From positions 78,050,894 through 78,114,893 of the forward strand of contig NW_024467119.1 of the NCBI RefSeq assembly GCF_017591425.1: a DNA stretch of 64,000 nt, in the 5' to 3' direction. Origin of the DNA: Ochotona curzoniae. Lineage: Eukaryota > Chordata > Mammalia > Lagomorpha > Ochotonidae. Shown piece by piece: positions 24,541 through 36,415 of the stretch. Below the pieces are notes generated by a model. The model did no database searches, had not been told where the DNA came from, and worked only from the letters and a program-made list of their open reading frames with translations. How positions within the stretch are numbered: position 1 is the stretch's first letter; each line of letters starts with the position of its first letter. Both the position numbers and the translations under genes were made by a program.

Positions 24541-25188
24541 TGGCAGATATTAGATCTCACTCTGTAATCTTCTTTACACCCTTCAGCTGTGAAGAAGCTG
24601 CTGGTTGAGCCTTTGACCCTTGAACCTCTGCTGTTTTATTTTAAAGTCATTCTCATTAGAACTCAATACTCCTGTCTTAGTGTTGAGGACAATAAATGGG
24701 GTAATCCAAGGAAGCTTTTCTTTTTTCTTTTCACTGCATCACTTTTCCAGGTTGCTGTTATTTGAGAACATAGCATGAGTTAGGCTCTGTGTTTTCCAGA
24801 AATATTATTCACTATAAATGGAAAATTTATTCTATTCAGGTTTTGTGAATTCATCTAACTACCCTGCTAATGAAGATATTTCCACCATAGGCGGTGAGAA
24901 CTGAGTGTGATTGTTAGAAACAGGACTGCTGATTTTCTTCTTACTACATTCATTGATTATTCTTTGAGTGCCTGATGGTGCACCAGGTCTTTTCAGAATT
25001 CACATCGTAGGTCACATGTAGTCATTTTTATGGCAAGTAAGTAAAAGGTGGATAAAAGTTTCAAGAAAATTGAAAAACGAAAAGCGTATGGTTCGTACAC
25101 TGGGAATTTGACGATTGACTGGGAATTTTAACTCCAAAGTAGAAAATAAAGTTGTCTTGGTATACACCATTTCCCCATTACAACCATT
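24541..25188. other. Intronic sequence
   Basis: The sequence is unique-looking. Bases ~24945-25020 resemble an antisense L2 end ('cattcattgattattctttgagtgcctgatggtgcaccagg'). Confidence 0.4.
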
Positions 25189-25559
25189 TTTAGATTGATT
25201 GGTTTATTTGAATGGTTGAAGGGGAGACACTCTGACATGTTCTCTCACTCACTCACTCACTCATTCTCTCATTTTCGCTCACTCACACAGATCTTCCATC
25301 ATCCAGTTTATCCTCCCACTGAAAATGGTTGTAATGTCCAGCACTAGCCAGCTTGAAGCCAGGACCTGAGATTCATCGGGGTTTCCCACCTAAGTTGTGG
25401 TGCCAAATCCTTGGGCTGTCTTCCTCTGCTTTCCCAGACACATCATCAGGCAACTGGGTCTGAAACAGGGCAGCTGGATTTGGAATCAGCACTCCATATA
25501 GAATGCTGGCATTACAGGTGGCAGCTACCCCCTTACCTCCTCACCACAGTGCTGGCCCC
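25189..25559 (-). mobile_element. Old C-type SINE, antisense
   Basis: 'ggtttatttgaatggttgaaggggagacactc' with a (CACT)n stretch at 25243-25262, then 'gccagcttgaagccaggacctgagattc' and 'gaatcagcactccatatagaatgctggcattacaggtggcagc...cagtgctggcccc'. Confidence 0.75.
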
Positions 25560-25589
25560 TGTTCTACTTCTTAGGAAGTGAGGGCAGGC

Positions 25590-25895
25590 ACAATTTAAAT
25601 TACATGCTACTCTTTGATGTAATGATGCAGTTGCTTCTTGGGGATGCCCATGTCCTACCTGGGAGTGTGTGTTTGATTTCAAGCTCTGCTCCTGGTTCTA
25701 ACTTCTTGCTGATGTACCCTTGGGGCAACAGCAGACGATGGCTTCAGTAGTTGGGTTCCTACCATTCTCGAGAGAAACTTGGATTGGGTTCCCAGCTCCT
25801 AGCCTTGACCTAGCCCAGCAAATGCAGGCCTTTGGGAGAATTAACTGGCTGATGGGAGATCTCTGTCTCCTCCCCCCCATAAATGTGTATATCAT
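25590..25895 (+). mobile_element. Old C-type SINE, sense, inverted relative to its neighbour
   Basis: 'gcttggggatgcccatgtcctacctgggagtg'-type left part, 'gattcaagctctgctcctggttctaacttcttgctgatgtaccc' and 'agaaacttggattgggttcccagctcctagccttgacctagccc' are C-repeat landmarks, with a 'gggagatctctgtctcctcc' end. Confidence 0.6.
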
Positions 25896-26996
25896 ATGTA
25901 TTTAACAGTGACAATGGGAAATATCTTCCTTCGTGGTGAGGGGTGCTTTCTTCTCACTGGGAAGACCGTGAGCTACATCTGAGCTGGGTCATCAAAGGAA
26001 GCTCTGTCACCTCTGACTGGGCTTAGAAGAGTGTCAGGGATATTTGTATTTTGGCCTAGTATCAGACCTCATTTCATTTCTAAGCCTGTTTTCCAGTCAT
26101 TTCAAAGCCTGGTGACTTTATGAGCTTATCCCACTATCCTTTCAGTAAATAGCTTTTCTGCTTAAATGATCTGGAGTTGGTTTTCATAAGATTGTATGGT
26201 CTCAAATAACTTGGACAATGTGCTTAGGTAGTCCTCAAGTATACAGTAGGTGCTTGCTGAGTGATCAGTGATGTTGTTCTTAGTGTTCTTTCAAATTGCC
26301 ACTAAGAAGTTTGAAATGAAATGGAAAGAGCTTTCTGGAGTGAATATTTGGTAAACAGGAATGGGCAAACCAAGTAACCTCTGGAATTTCCTCAGATCTT
26401 TGCTTCTGAACTATAATACCCCACAAATTTCCTTGTTAGTTCTGGTCTCAGAGCCATGCTGAGAAGTCTCTTTCTTATGTGATATTTGGAATATTTGAAT
26501 AGCTGCACATTATTGAGTGTGGTTCAAATGTAATGGATAACATATTGAATTACACTCTGCTGAATTATAATGAAGTTGTAGGGTACAGATTATGTATGCA
26601 CAGTGCAGGAGAGAAATCTTTAGAAATAGACAATTTGCTGCATGCTCCAAGAGAAAGAGATTTGTGATAGAGGAAGTGAGAGAGAGAAGACATTGGCCTT
26701 TCAGCTTGGCCAACCCTCGTTGCAACATGAGCCCTTTGGATATAAGGGCATTTTTCCTGGCAGTGATAGCTTTATGTCTGCTTACTAGTCCTGCAGGATT
26801 AGAATACAGTTAAACAGTGAACATTGACAAATCCAAAAGAAACATGTTTTGGAGCATTCCACTATCTTCTCTCTAATTCTCACCACTCCTAGATCACACT
26901 GTGGATCTGTTCTAGTTCATTCCTTCTTAATCCTGACTTCTCTTGATTCCACAAAAAACCCTGAGAAGGATTTGGGGTAGAATGGTAGAAATAGAA
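25896..26996. other. Intronic sequence, nothing recognised
   Basis: There is no exon or repeat that I can name. Confidence 0.35.
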
Positions 26997-27011
26997 GAGG
27001 TACTCAATTTC

Positions 27012-27354
27012 TTTTTTCTTTCTTTTTTTTAAGATTTATTTATTTTCATTACAAAGCCAGATATACAGAAAGGAGGAGAGACAGAGAGGAAGATCTTCTG
27101 TCTGATGGTTCACTCCCCAAGTGAGCCACAATGGCTGGTGCTGCGCCGATCCGAAGCCGGGAACCAGAAACTTCTTTCAAGTCTCCCACACGGGTGCAGG
27201 ATCCCAAGGCTTTGGGCCGTCCTCGACTGCTTTTCAGGCCACAAGCAGGGAGCTGGATGGGAAGTGGAGCTGCTGGACTTTGAACTGGCGCCCACATAGG
27301 ATCCCGGCGGGTTCAAGGCGAGGACTTCATCCGCCAGGCCATGCTGCTGGGCCC
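27012..27354 (-). mobile_element. CSINE, antisense, perfect 15-bp TSD
   Basis: It reads from a T-rich 'cttttttttaagatttatttattttcattacaaagccagatatacag' to 'ccaggccatgctgctgggccc'. GAGGTACTCAATTTC flanks it at 26997-27011 and 27355-27369. Confidence 0.95.
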
Positions 27355-27609
27355 GAGGTACTCAATTTCCATAAGGAGTATTGATTGTGCTCCCCTTTCT
27401 ACCCTACAGAATATATATAGGCAGGCATATTTTGTTCTTTTAACATTGACACCTCCAACTACTTCCTGGCTTCCTTTCCTTCCAGTTTGGCCTATTTTAA
27501 ACTCATGGCCCAAATCAGAAAATAATAACCATGCATTGCTGAGTCCTTTCCATGTTTTGAGATTTAAGCACATTATCTTTGGTCTTTTCAATACTTTCAA
27601 GAGTAATAG

Positions 27610-27725
27610 ATAATCTCCACTGTGTAGAGGTGGAAACAGGCTCAGAGTGCTTAAACAGCAGAACTAATATCATGCAGGTTATAATGCTAGGGGTGTTGAC
27701 TTCAGTCTTTCTCTCTCTCTCTTGG
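27610..27725 (-). mobile_element. MIR fragment, antisense
   Basis: 'taatctccactgtgtagaggtggaaacaggctcagagtgcttaaacagcag' matches the antisense MIR 3' half (ccccattttacagatgaggaaactgaggctcagag). Confidence 0.6.
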
Positions 27726-29209
27726 AAGCCTATGCTCTTTTAAACCACTGCTCTCTAATATTTCCCATGCTTGGCTTCTGTCTGCAATAAACAAAACAAT
27801 TGGGACTGTGCCTTTTCATCTTTCTGTCCCCAGCACCCACTGTGGGGCTTTCACATGTACTTACCAAGTATTTGTTGCATAGGACCATTCCTGTTAAGTT
27901 CCCACTGCCAGGAAGCATAAGAGAAGTTAGAAACCCCAGGAGGTACAGCACTAAGAACATTTAATAATATTCTTAACAAAGTCACCTGCACACTGAGGAC
28001 AAAATGGGAAGCACACACAGACACACACATACACACATTAGATAAATCCCAAATAATAAATAGGAGAGGAGTGTGCTTGAAGGAGTGGTCTGAATGAGCA
28101 GTTGCAGTGCACTAAGCGCGTGCTTCAGAGATGCCAGTGCTTGGAGAGAAAGCCTCCTGACCTTGGAAGTGCCGCCATTGCCTGTGTGTCTCTGGCAAAC
28201 CCTGGCCTTGCTTCTCTTTGGGTAGTTGGAGATGAGTTTATCACTCATTGCCTGGATGGTTCTAGAAAAGCCATTTGTTCCTTGTCGCCTTTTTCCTCCA
28301 TGAAGGTAATAATTATTACATTTGTTTAACACTTTGAAGAAAGGTGGCAGGCAGTAGGGAGAGAAAGACAAAGGCTGCCTTTTATTGTTAAATGTATTTT
28401 CTCAAAAAGTTGAAGTCTCCATGGAAGCCATCAGTTTCATTTTTTCCTAGCTCAAGTATTTTAAGAACAAATAGCCAACCGAACTACTGACTTTGAAAGT
28501 CACCTCCCCACCTCCACAGCCTGCCTCCAGTGGTGGTGTCTGTGTTGTGTGTATAGAGGTCGAGGAGCAGAAGGGGAGGTAAGAGGGGTGCCCAGAGGGA
28601 GGGAGCCTGACTCATCAGCTGCGGTCTATTTTCAGGCTTTGAATAATTGTATGTTTTCTGTCCTGAATTTTTGGCTGAAACAGTAGAGCCACTCGCCAGG
28701 AATCAGAGTGTCTGCATCTCCCCTCTGCGTGCTAGAATGTTCTTGCAGGTGCTCTGGGCTGTTGGGGAGAAGAACATGACTGCAAAGAGTCCGTCTAGCT
28801 GCTGACCTTGGCTTGCCACAGGTGGACGTGCCTCTTGCCTGTTCCTTGGCCTGTCTCTGTCATCAGCAGCAGGCAGGCTTGTCACCTTTGTTTCCTGCCA
28901 AGATCCTGTCCCTCCTGTTTTGTGTGATCCAGCCTCACTGATCCTTTCCCTCCTGGAATGCCCATTGGGCCGTGTCATCCCAGTCTCACTGTTGCCTCAG
29001 TCTGGTTGGAGCTGCTGGGGTCTAGGACTCACTGATGGCTTAGATGAATCAGTAGTTCACTAATTTTCTCCTCTGGTAATGACAGAAAAGCCAAGGAGAG
29101 GTGGCTTCTAACTTGGAGGGGGCTTCTTGGTCTCTGACCCTACTGCCTGCCGCCTTTCTGGGTGAAGAAGGTAGGAGTCATCTGTTTGTTCCAATGTGAC
29201 TGGATCGCG

Positions 29210-29261
<52 letters not shown>

Positions 29262-32200
29262 AATTAGCAGGTGGGAAATTTATTTTTATTTTGGACACAT
29301 ATAAACCTGCCATTACAGGGGAGGATTCTGGTGCTAATTTAGATGCAAATGGAATCGCCCAACTAGAGCTGATTACAGAAAGGTCAGAATGTCTATATGC
29401 TCAATTTCACTCCTACACATTAAGTTAATGTGCTGCTGTGATTGTGGGTATAATGGTTAGGGCTTGGTTCTGATCTTAATTTTTTTTATGGAGTTTTGAC
29501 TTTACAGAAGTGGACTGTGACACACAATGTCAGTGTCCTAACTTCTCACCTACTCCCTTTTAAAGGAACCACCCATTTTGTTCATTTCTGAGAAGCTTGA
29601 AATAATAATAAAAAATAAAAAAATATTTTTGGAGCTCTTAGGCTATATAAAAAGGAGTGAATTGACTGTAAATTCAATTGCCAACTTGTTCAGAAAATAG
29701 TTTTATATGTGTTTCTCCAGACTAAGCTATTGATGGATTGCAGCCTGGAGCTTGGGGGTATAAAGATGAAAACTGGCAAGAAACGGGAGGAGGGCCACGC
29801 ATGATTGTGAATTGTGCTGTGGTTGTGTTTTTAAGATGTTTTTGACTATAGCTCAGACAGGAATGTGTGTTACACATTTGCATATTTATCTGTTTACTGA
29901 ATATGCAAGCAAAGCACATATCGAAGGGTGCTTTGAATAAGTGGAATAATAAATTTAAAAGAAAAGTTTCTTTAGGTGTAAGCTTTGACATCATACATAC
30001 TTTTTTATAATATACATTTTCTGTGAAGTTACGGAAAATCTCTCATTTAATATACACACTGTATGAATATTATATATATATTTTTCACAGAAATATGTAT
30101 GCAGAAATTGCACAAATCAGTACTTGCCCTTAATAATACAGTGTCCTGTAACATTTTCTCTTTGAATCAGCTTTAAACCTTTAATGAACCAATACATTTC
30201 AGTTGCCCACTCTTGAGTCTCAAATTGCAGTTTCAGTTACTCCAGTTTAAGGGACTGCCGAAGGTTCTTGGCACAGATGACCCAGGCTGAGGACCAGGGA
30301 ACGATGGGGGAGGTGGCTGAAGGAGGATAACTTTCAGAGGATGACCTGAGCAGAATTCAGGAGTAAAAGCAGGTAACCAAGTCAGCACTCCATTCTAGAA
30401 CTTTGGGCAAAAATTAAGCACATAAGAAGGCCTGAACAGGTACATTCTTTCAGGTTACAGGGATCTTTTTCTTTTTGAGGATAATTATTTGATCATGGAA
30501 ACAGTTTTCTTCAGGTCATTCAGTCACTGTGGATGAGCTTTAGTCTGCAATAACATTCTTAAGCTGTAGTGTCCTTTAATTTTATTATTGTGTATGATAT
30601 GGTAGAATCTTAAGTGATGCTTCTACTAGTGTTTCTCTGTAAATTTATAGCTTCTTGCAATTTCTTCTACATCACGGCAATAAATACTGATTATCTTCCA
30701 TAAGGCACAAGGTCTTGCATCAGCCGCAGATTGACTGTCACAACTGGAACGTGAGGATGCTGCTTGTCTACTCTGCTGATATTTCTGTGGGGAGACTCCA
30801 TTTTACATTCTGTACAAGCAGAGCCTCTCTCCCCTGGAGGTTTGTCTTAGCTTTCAAGTGATCACACTTAGGCTCTGGTCTCATCCTTGTTAAGGAGGTT
30901 GCCTATTTGGGGGGGATTAGAAGAAGTTTCTGAAAGTAAAATAATTAGGCTGGAAACGATTTTCTGGGATAAAAAATGCTTGCGCAGGCTCTGAGGCTAT
31001 GGTAGAAGGAAAGGAAACCAGATTTTCCTGGTTTGGCTGGTAACGTAAGGTGACTGTGACCTCATTTTTTTTTTAAATAAAGAATTTGCAACTTGATGCT
31101 TAATGAAATTGAGTTTTTAATATTTACAGCTCGTTATATAAATGCTCCCCCCTCCAATTCCTTTCCTAAATCCTCTTAGCTTATTAGCAGCAGCTTTGAT
31201 TCCTAAAAAGAAATAAAATCTTTTCGTTTATCCGGCCTCAGAGTGGTAAACAATAGACACTTAATGCCCTCCTTTCATGTTAGCCCCCAAAGACTGAGAC
31301 TTAGATCCTTATTAAGGTCATGGGTAACGTGAGAGGGGAAAGCTGGTGCTGCATTGGCGGTGCAAAGGATGCCCCTGGAATTCTGTGTGACATGTCAATT
31401 CAGCAGTACTCAGTGGGTGGGGCAAACATACGATGCTACAGAAACTGCCTGTGTGGTCTGTCACACCATGGTACTTTAGTGATCAAGGCTGTTAGAGAAT
31501 TACAATTTTGCCTTAATCATTTTGTGTTAAATATCTACTGAAGGACCTGGAGTTGTTGTGGCGGAGTGGCTGTGAGCTAAAGGAAATGTGCATGTGTTTG
31601 GAGCTGTTGTGAAGCATGGTCCCCTAAGCCCTACTTTGTGACATTGCTTAATTTTCAGGTCTTTATATTAAAAAAAAAATTCTAAGTCTCTATTCTCTGG
31701 GGCCTTCAGGACATGTCAGGAATAGGAAGAACTAGAAGTTAAGCTGAACTCTAGTAAATACAAAATTGCTAGATCCTTGGGGGCTATCATTCACTCAGAA
31801 ATGGTACTTTCTATACACCAGGCTTTGTCCCCTGTGCCAGGGTTACTAAGGAAAAAGACAAGCTGTGTGCTCTGGGACAGTGGGAGGAGGACCGTGTGCA
31901 TTCGTGTAGAGAATTACTGGAAAACTCAAGAATGGAAACAGTTTGTTTCAGCAGCAGGAGCAGCCCATGAGAGGCACTCTTCCCAATGCAGTTTGTCAAG
32001 TGGCGGAGGATTTCTTGTCTCCGTTGCTATATTTGGGCTACAGAGAGCCCTTTTAAGTTGGTTAGAGGGCACAGTGGCATATTGAACATTTGAGGGCTCT
32101 CAGATGGCACTGAGTCAGGGTGGGGTTAAGGAAAGATATTTGCACTCTGGTGCTACTTGCGTTCCAGCTGCTCTGGACACTGGCCTGTGAATTCTCGATA

Positions 32201-33644
32201 GATTCTGAGAAAGTGAATTCAAATGGATCAGATATGCATGCCTTGCTTGGGATCAAGAAAACAGGCAAAAACTGATGTGCTGTAGTAGTGTCTTAGCCAC
32301 CTGGCCTCGTCTATGCAGAGCACAGCTGAAGACCCAGAAGTTTTAAAAAGTAATTTTAAGCAGCCAAAATAGATATTGCCGAGCATTTATGCACAGATGC
32401 ATCCACACAAGTGCTCTCCACACTTATCTAGCAGATCTGGACATCTGGTTTCTAAACTAGTCTGTGGATTCTGAAAGCAGAAAATTAAAAGGGGAAGAGA
32501 AATGTCGTATAAAAGGAATGGAGCAGTGATGGCATAATAGAGAGCTGAACACTTTGAAAAGGAGGAAGAAAAAAGCTGGAGCATTGGGGGAAAAGAGAAG
32601 ATATCACTCACAAATATTACCAGCTGTTTCCTTTGGAATGACGTGTATTAGCTGCGTGGCAGGAAGATTTGTAAGACTTCTGAAGTGTGGTGATGGAATC
32701 TGAAGGCTTTCGCTACGGCGTTGGTGATTTTCACACACTCACCTGGGGGGCTTGGGATTCTCTACACCCAAGGAGAGCAAACAATGACTCCAGTGATGGC
32801 CTCAGGTCATTCAGTGGCATGACATTTGCTTTTAGAAGGAGAAAGAAGTGTCTGTTTGCTCCTAGAATACTCTGAAGCAGAATATTTTAAAATGTGATGC
32901 CTGAAGCATTGAATCTTCAGTTCTTTGGAAAACTTGACTTTCTTCAGAGTCAAAAGATTGACTTTTCACTGCAGGGAGAGCATACCAGGTGGAAAATATT
33001 AATTTACATTATTTAGAAATTCATGGATAACTTTATAGGCAGTCAGCTTATATAGCTTAAAATTTTATAAACACTTTATGTGCAGTATGCAGTTGTACGG
33101 AACCGATGCACAACTCTCCAGCATCACATCTGAACATGTGTGGTCTGTGCTTTTCCTTTGAACTTTATTATGTTAGCATTCTGTTCATTATAGCCCATCT
33201 TCCTGTATGGAAAATACGTTCTTACGTTTCTGGCTGTTTGTATATGGTGGAGCCCAATAAATGTTTATTGAATGGCTAATGATGAAACAAGTAATGCCAA
33301 ACTTTCTTATTAATCCTTTACTAACCATGTAAATATGTTTCATTATCTTCATTTCTCATTTTTGATTGCACTCTAAAATTTTTATGATATTTGAGCTACA
33401 TTTGGTGGTTAGAGTTGTCAGAACACTTGAATTGCTTCTTTATGCCTTTGCATTTCTCTTTCTGATTTAAAGGGCAGGAGCAGCTTGAGGTACTGTGGAA
33501 TGTGGATAGGGTCGTGGGCTTCAGGTACAGCCCTGCAGAGGGCAGGCGTGGCTCTGCCTTGAGGGAGGCCAGGGGCCACTGCGGCGGGTGTCCCACAGTA
33601 CCGAGGGGCTTCTCCCCCTGTGCTCACTCTGTCTTTCGTCTCAG
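27726..33644. other. Intronic sequence before exon A
   Basis: It is mostly unique-looking. A (TC)n/(AC)n compound microsatellite lies at 29221-29260, and AT-rich stretches at 29600-30100. An L2-like tail lies near 33240-33285 ('cccaataaatgtttattgaatggc'). I could not recognise an FHIP1A exon here. Confidence 0.4.
29219..29260. repeat. (TC)n(AC)n compound microsatellite
   Basis: About 12 TC units are directly followed by about 9 AC units. Confidence 0.95.
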
Positions 33645-33812
33645 GTGACTGTGGAGGAGGTCATGACCACAACTGCATATCTGGACCTTTTCCTGCGTAG
33701 CATCTCTGAGCCAGCACTGCTTGAGATCTTCCTCCGCTTTATCCTATTGCACCAGCATGAGAATGTGCATATCCTGGACACCCTCACGAGCCGAATCAAC
33801 ACCCCGTTTCGG
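33645..33812 (+). CDS. FHIP1A: FHIP1A internal coding exon A (56 codons)
   Basis: This exon encodes 56 residues beginning VTVEEVMTTTAYLDLFLR and ending TSRINTPFR. I recognise it as the helical core of FHIP1A (FAM160A1), a subunit of the FTS-Hook-FHIP complex that ties Hook dynein adaptors to vesicle cargo in the cytoplasm. The acceptor is a pyrimidine-rich tract ending CTCAG at 33644. The donor is CGG|GTAAGG at 33813. The exon is exactly 168 bp, starts in phase 0 and ends in phase 0, and its last codon (R) joins directly to exon B. An open frame continues on both sides of the exon, but that is intron read-through. FHIP1B is the main alternative. The near-perfect match to the FHIP1A sequence I remember and the large introns favour FHIP1A. 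Confidence 0.95.
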
Positions 33813-34859
33813 GTAAGGAGAGCACCGGAGGAGGGAACTAACGATTCAGAGTTCAAGAGAACTTTTGAAACAGAGTTGTGTGTGTGTGTGTTTTCTGTTT
33901 TGCTTGTGTGTGTTTTTCAAGCAGCTATTAAAAAAAATTTTTTTTTTGATAGAGATGAGCTGAATCATGTGTTTTGCCACCAGGAGTCCTTCTGTCTGGA
34001 GAGTGGCAGTTCTTGCTTTTTGTAGGTCATTTTTCTCATTTTGTCTGTATTGGCATCCTCTTCTGTAGAACTGGCAGAATGTATTTCTGAGGGGCCAAGA
34101 AGCAGGGAAAACATATGGACTTAAATGTGCCAAGGCACTGGAATACATCAAGTCTGAGAGTTAGAGACGATTATTTGTGTGAGTGTCCTGAAATTGAATA
34201 TGTACACTTATACATTCAGGTGGCCATTCTTTAGTTTGGAGCTCTGATTCAAGCTTCAGAATCATTTTATCCCACTCTTCAAAACTCCCTCCCCAGTGAC
34301 TGTATTTAATTGCAATTACTGCTTGAAGAGCAAAATAATATTATTCAATTTGTAGCATGTATTGATGATGTAATATGTCCAATAATAAGACAAAGTGGAG
34401 AAGAGAGAAAGAGCCATATAAGCGCAATGTTTTGTTTTATTTCTCCAAAACTAATTTAGTAGAAATCTGAAGTAGATTCTAATAAGTTAAAATATCCATT
34501 GGAAGCTGAGCAACCGCTAAGACAATAACTTAAAAATGTAGTTAAGAACTAGTTAATGTTATATTAAAGAAAATATTTCTTTAACAGTCCACCTATAGTA
34601 CAAGAATATATACATTTTCTCCAAATGTCCATGAGGTGTTCTCAGCACAGACCATATACTAGGCTTCAGTGGCTTTAAGAAGATTGCAATAATGCACACA
34701 TTATCTGATCACAATGGATTTAAACTCAGAATTATTGACAAAAATATGGGAAATTTGTGAACATATTAGAATTAATACACTTATAAATAACCAGTGAGCC
34801 AGCAGAAATCATAAGGGAAATGGCATGAATGAAAATGTAGAACAAACACTTCAAAGAAA

Positions 34860-35466
34860 AAGTAATGTCAACAAGATAGTGGAATAGGAGGAAGCACCAG
34901 GTCCTTATACCCCCACAGAGATACTGAATTAATGAAAGTTAACCAAATTGCCTTTGAGAGAATGCTGGAAATTAGGCAAGGGGCTATAGTGCAAAGTCCA
35001 GAAGAGCAGAGTGAAGCGGGTAGGAGAATTGGCACAGTGCTCACATTACCGACCCTATCCACTCCCTCTCTGCAGCATTGCAGAGCAAGATTTGGAAAAA
35101 CACTCTCAACCATGGATTCTTCCCTTGGAAGGAAAAGAGTGAATGTGTCCAATATTATGTCTTTATGTTGGGGAAAAGAACAAAATAATTATAAGAGATA
35201 CAGACTGCACATAATGACAATAGGAAGTCCTTCCCTATGTGTACTTACCCTAAATATGAATGAATTAGTCACTGAAATGAAGACCTAGATTGGCTAACTG
35301 GATAAACAAAACAAGATCCAAGAATACCCCATCTGTCAGATATTAACTCTTGATTTAAGCATGCACGTGAGCTGAAAGGAATCAAAAGACAAAAAACAGC
35401 ATCCCATGTGAATAGTAATTAAAAGAGAGTTGTGATGGCCATACCTGGATTTTGTTTGTGTAAAAA
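34860..35466 (+). mobile_element. Ancient L1 remnant: 5' region and start of ORF2
   Basis: Bases 35170-35466 read as decayed L1 ORF2 start. The 'ttggctaactggataaacaaaacaagatcc' stretch corresponds to the W-I/L-K-Q-D-P segment of the endonuclease, and 'gagctgaaaggaatcaaaagac...catcccatgtgaatag' to the K-V-K-G-W-K...F-H-A-N segment. The sequence before it resembles L1 5'UTR or inter-ORF sequence. It has many stops and indels. Similar AT-rich L1-like sequence may begin near 34600. Confidence 0.7.
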
Positions 35467-35492
35467 TGTTTATTACTATTCTTTTATTTGAG

Positions 35493-35556
<64 letters not shown>

Positions 35557-35815
35557 CATCTCTTGACTCACACAACAGATGCCTACAATGACTGAGATTG
35601 GCCCAAGGGCAAAGTTGAGAATCAGAAATGCAATATAGATCTTTTATATGGGTTGATAGGCACTCGGGTTACCTGAGCCATTGTTACCTCTCACAATGTG
35701 CATAAACAGGAAGCTGGTGTCAGGAGCCAGAGGTAGCACAGAACCAAGGTATTTTGGCATGGGGCACAGGTGTCACAAGCAACTAGTTAACTGCTAGGTC
35801 AATTCCTGTCCCAAA
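35467..35815 (-). mobile_element. Old C-type SINE interrupted by a CA microsatellite
   Basis: The antisense layout of lagomorph C repeats is visible: a 'ttatttgagaag' start, then 'aggcactcgggttacctgag', 'acaggaagctggtgtcaggag' and 'ggcacaggtgtcacaagcaac', ending 'ctgctaggtcaattcctg'. A CA tract of about 25 repeats (~35499-35548) sits where the A-rich end of the SINE lies. Confidence 0.65.
35499..35548. repeat. (CA)n microsatellite, ~25 repeats
   Basis: This is an uninterrupted AC/CA run followed by ACATACACG. It sits inside the old C-type SINE. Confidence 0.95.
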
Positions 35816-35971
35816 CCTGTATTTTAAAAGAGGATTCTAAAGTTAAGAAGCCAAGAAGAATATAAAATACAGAGGCGTGTCAGTTCACCAGGAAGATATA
35901 ACAGTTATAAATACAATGATGTAATTGGCATCAGCGCTCCTAAATATATGGAGCAAACATTGGCATAATCT
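35816..35971 (+). mobile_element. Ancient L1 ORF2 endonuclease fragment (left of young L1)
   Basis: The stretch 'accaggaagatataacagttataaatacaatga...ggcatcagcgctcctaaatatatggagcaaacattggc' matches the L1 ORF2 segment just after the [10 protein letters not shown] motif in general L1 layout. It continues at 42603, so the young L1 split this element. Confidence 0.75.
35956..35971. repeat. Left target-site duplication of the young L1
   Basis: AACATTGGCATAATCT is identical to 42603-42618. The + strand junction AATCT/AA is a degenerate form of the L1 endonuclease target TTTT/AA. Confidence 0.95.
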
Positions 35972-36415
35972 TTTTTTTTTATTGTTGCTTACATTATATT
36001 ATGTAGTACAGTTTTATAGGCGCTGGGGATCCCCCCCACCCCTCCAATACCCCTCCCCCCATGGTGGATTCCTCCACCTTGTTGCATAACCAAAGTTCAA
36101 GTTCAGTTGAGATTCATTGCTTGCAAACACATGCCTAGCATAAAGTTCAGCGTCTTATTGTCCAGATAAGTTCAGTGGCCTCTTGGGGAGACCTTCTATG
36201 GTCTGAAGATAGGTCTAACAGAGTAAAGATCCAGTCAGTTAAAAGCCCCAACAAGGCCTCAGTATCATTATACAACGTTATGGAATTAATTGACATAGTA
36301 TTGGGTAAACAATATGTTAAAAATAATGCAAGTTCCATTCTTCGAAACATCTGGGTTGAGACAGTATCAATGACAGGTTCAAAAAATAACAAACAACCAA
36401 ACAAAAAATTACAGG
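35972..36415 (-). other. L1 3'UTR with G-rich tract and poly(A) signal
   Basis: This follows the ORF2 stop. On the element strand a purine-rich block at 36062-36028 contains at least four runs of four or more Gs separated by short spacers, a quadruplex-capable arrangement typical of L1 3'UTRs. The element ends ...GCAACAATAAAAAAAA, so an AATAAA signal overlaps the start of the tail. The same layout recurs in the truncated copy at 58265-58650. Confidence 0.85.

Larger units (their letters stand above)
1..33644 (+). other. FHIP1A: FHIP1A intron upstream of exon A (3' part)
   Basis: By inference from exon A, this is the 3' end of a large FHIP1A intron (more than 33 kb, beginning outside the window). 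It ends in a good acceptor at 33644. I looked for the expected preceding residues (an exon ending ...LAPALHK) and did not find them. The content is interspersed repeats listed separately plus unannotated unique sequence. Confidence 0.7.

Noticed and set aside
23631..24560. 309-codon minus-strand frame (and 245-277-codon frames on both strands) as genes
   Set aside because: They lie entirely on the 30-bp tandem repeat; the frames are open because the unit length is a multiple of three. Low-complexity decapeptides, no domain.
33588..34025. 145-codon frame as an independent gene
   Set aside because: It is FHIP1A exon A plus read-through into both introns; splice sites define the coding part as 33645-33812.
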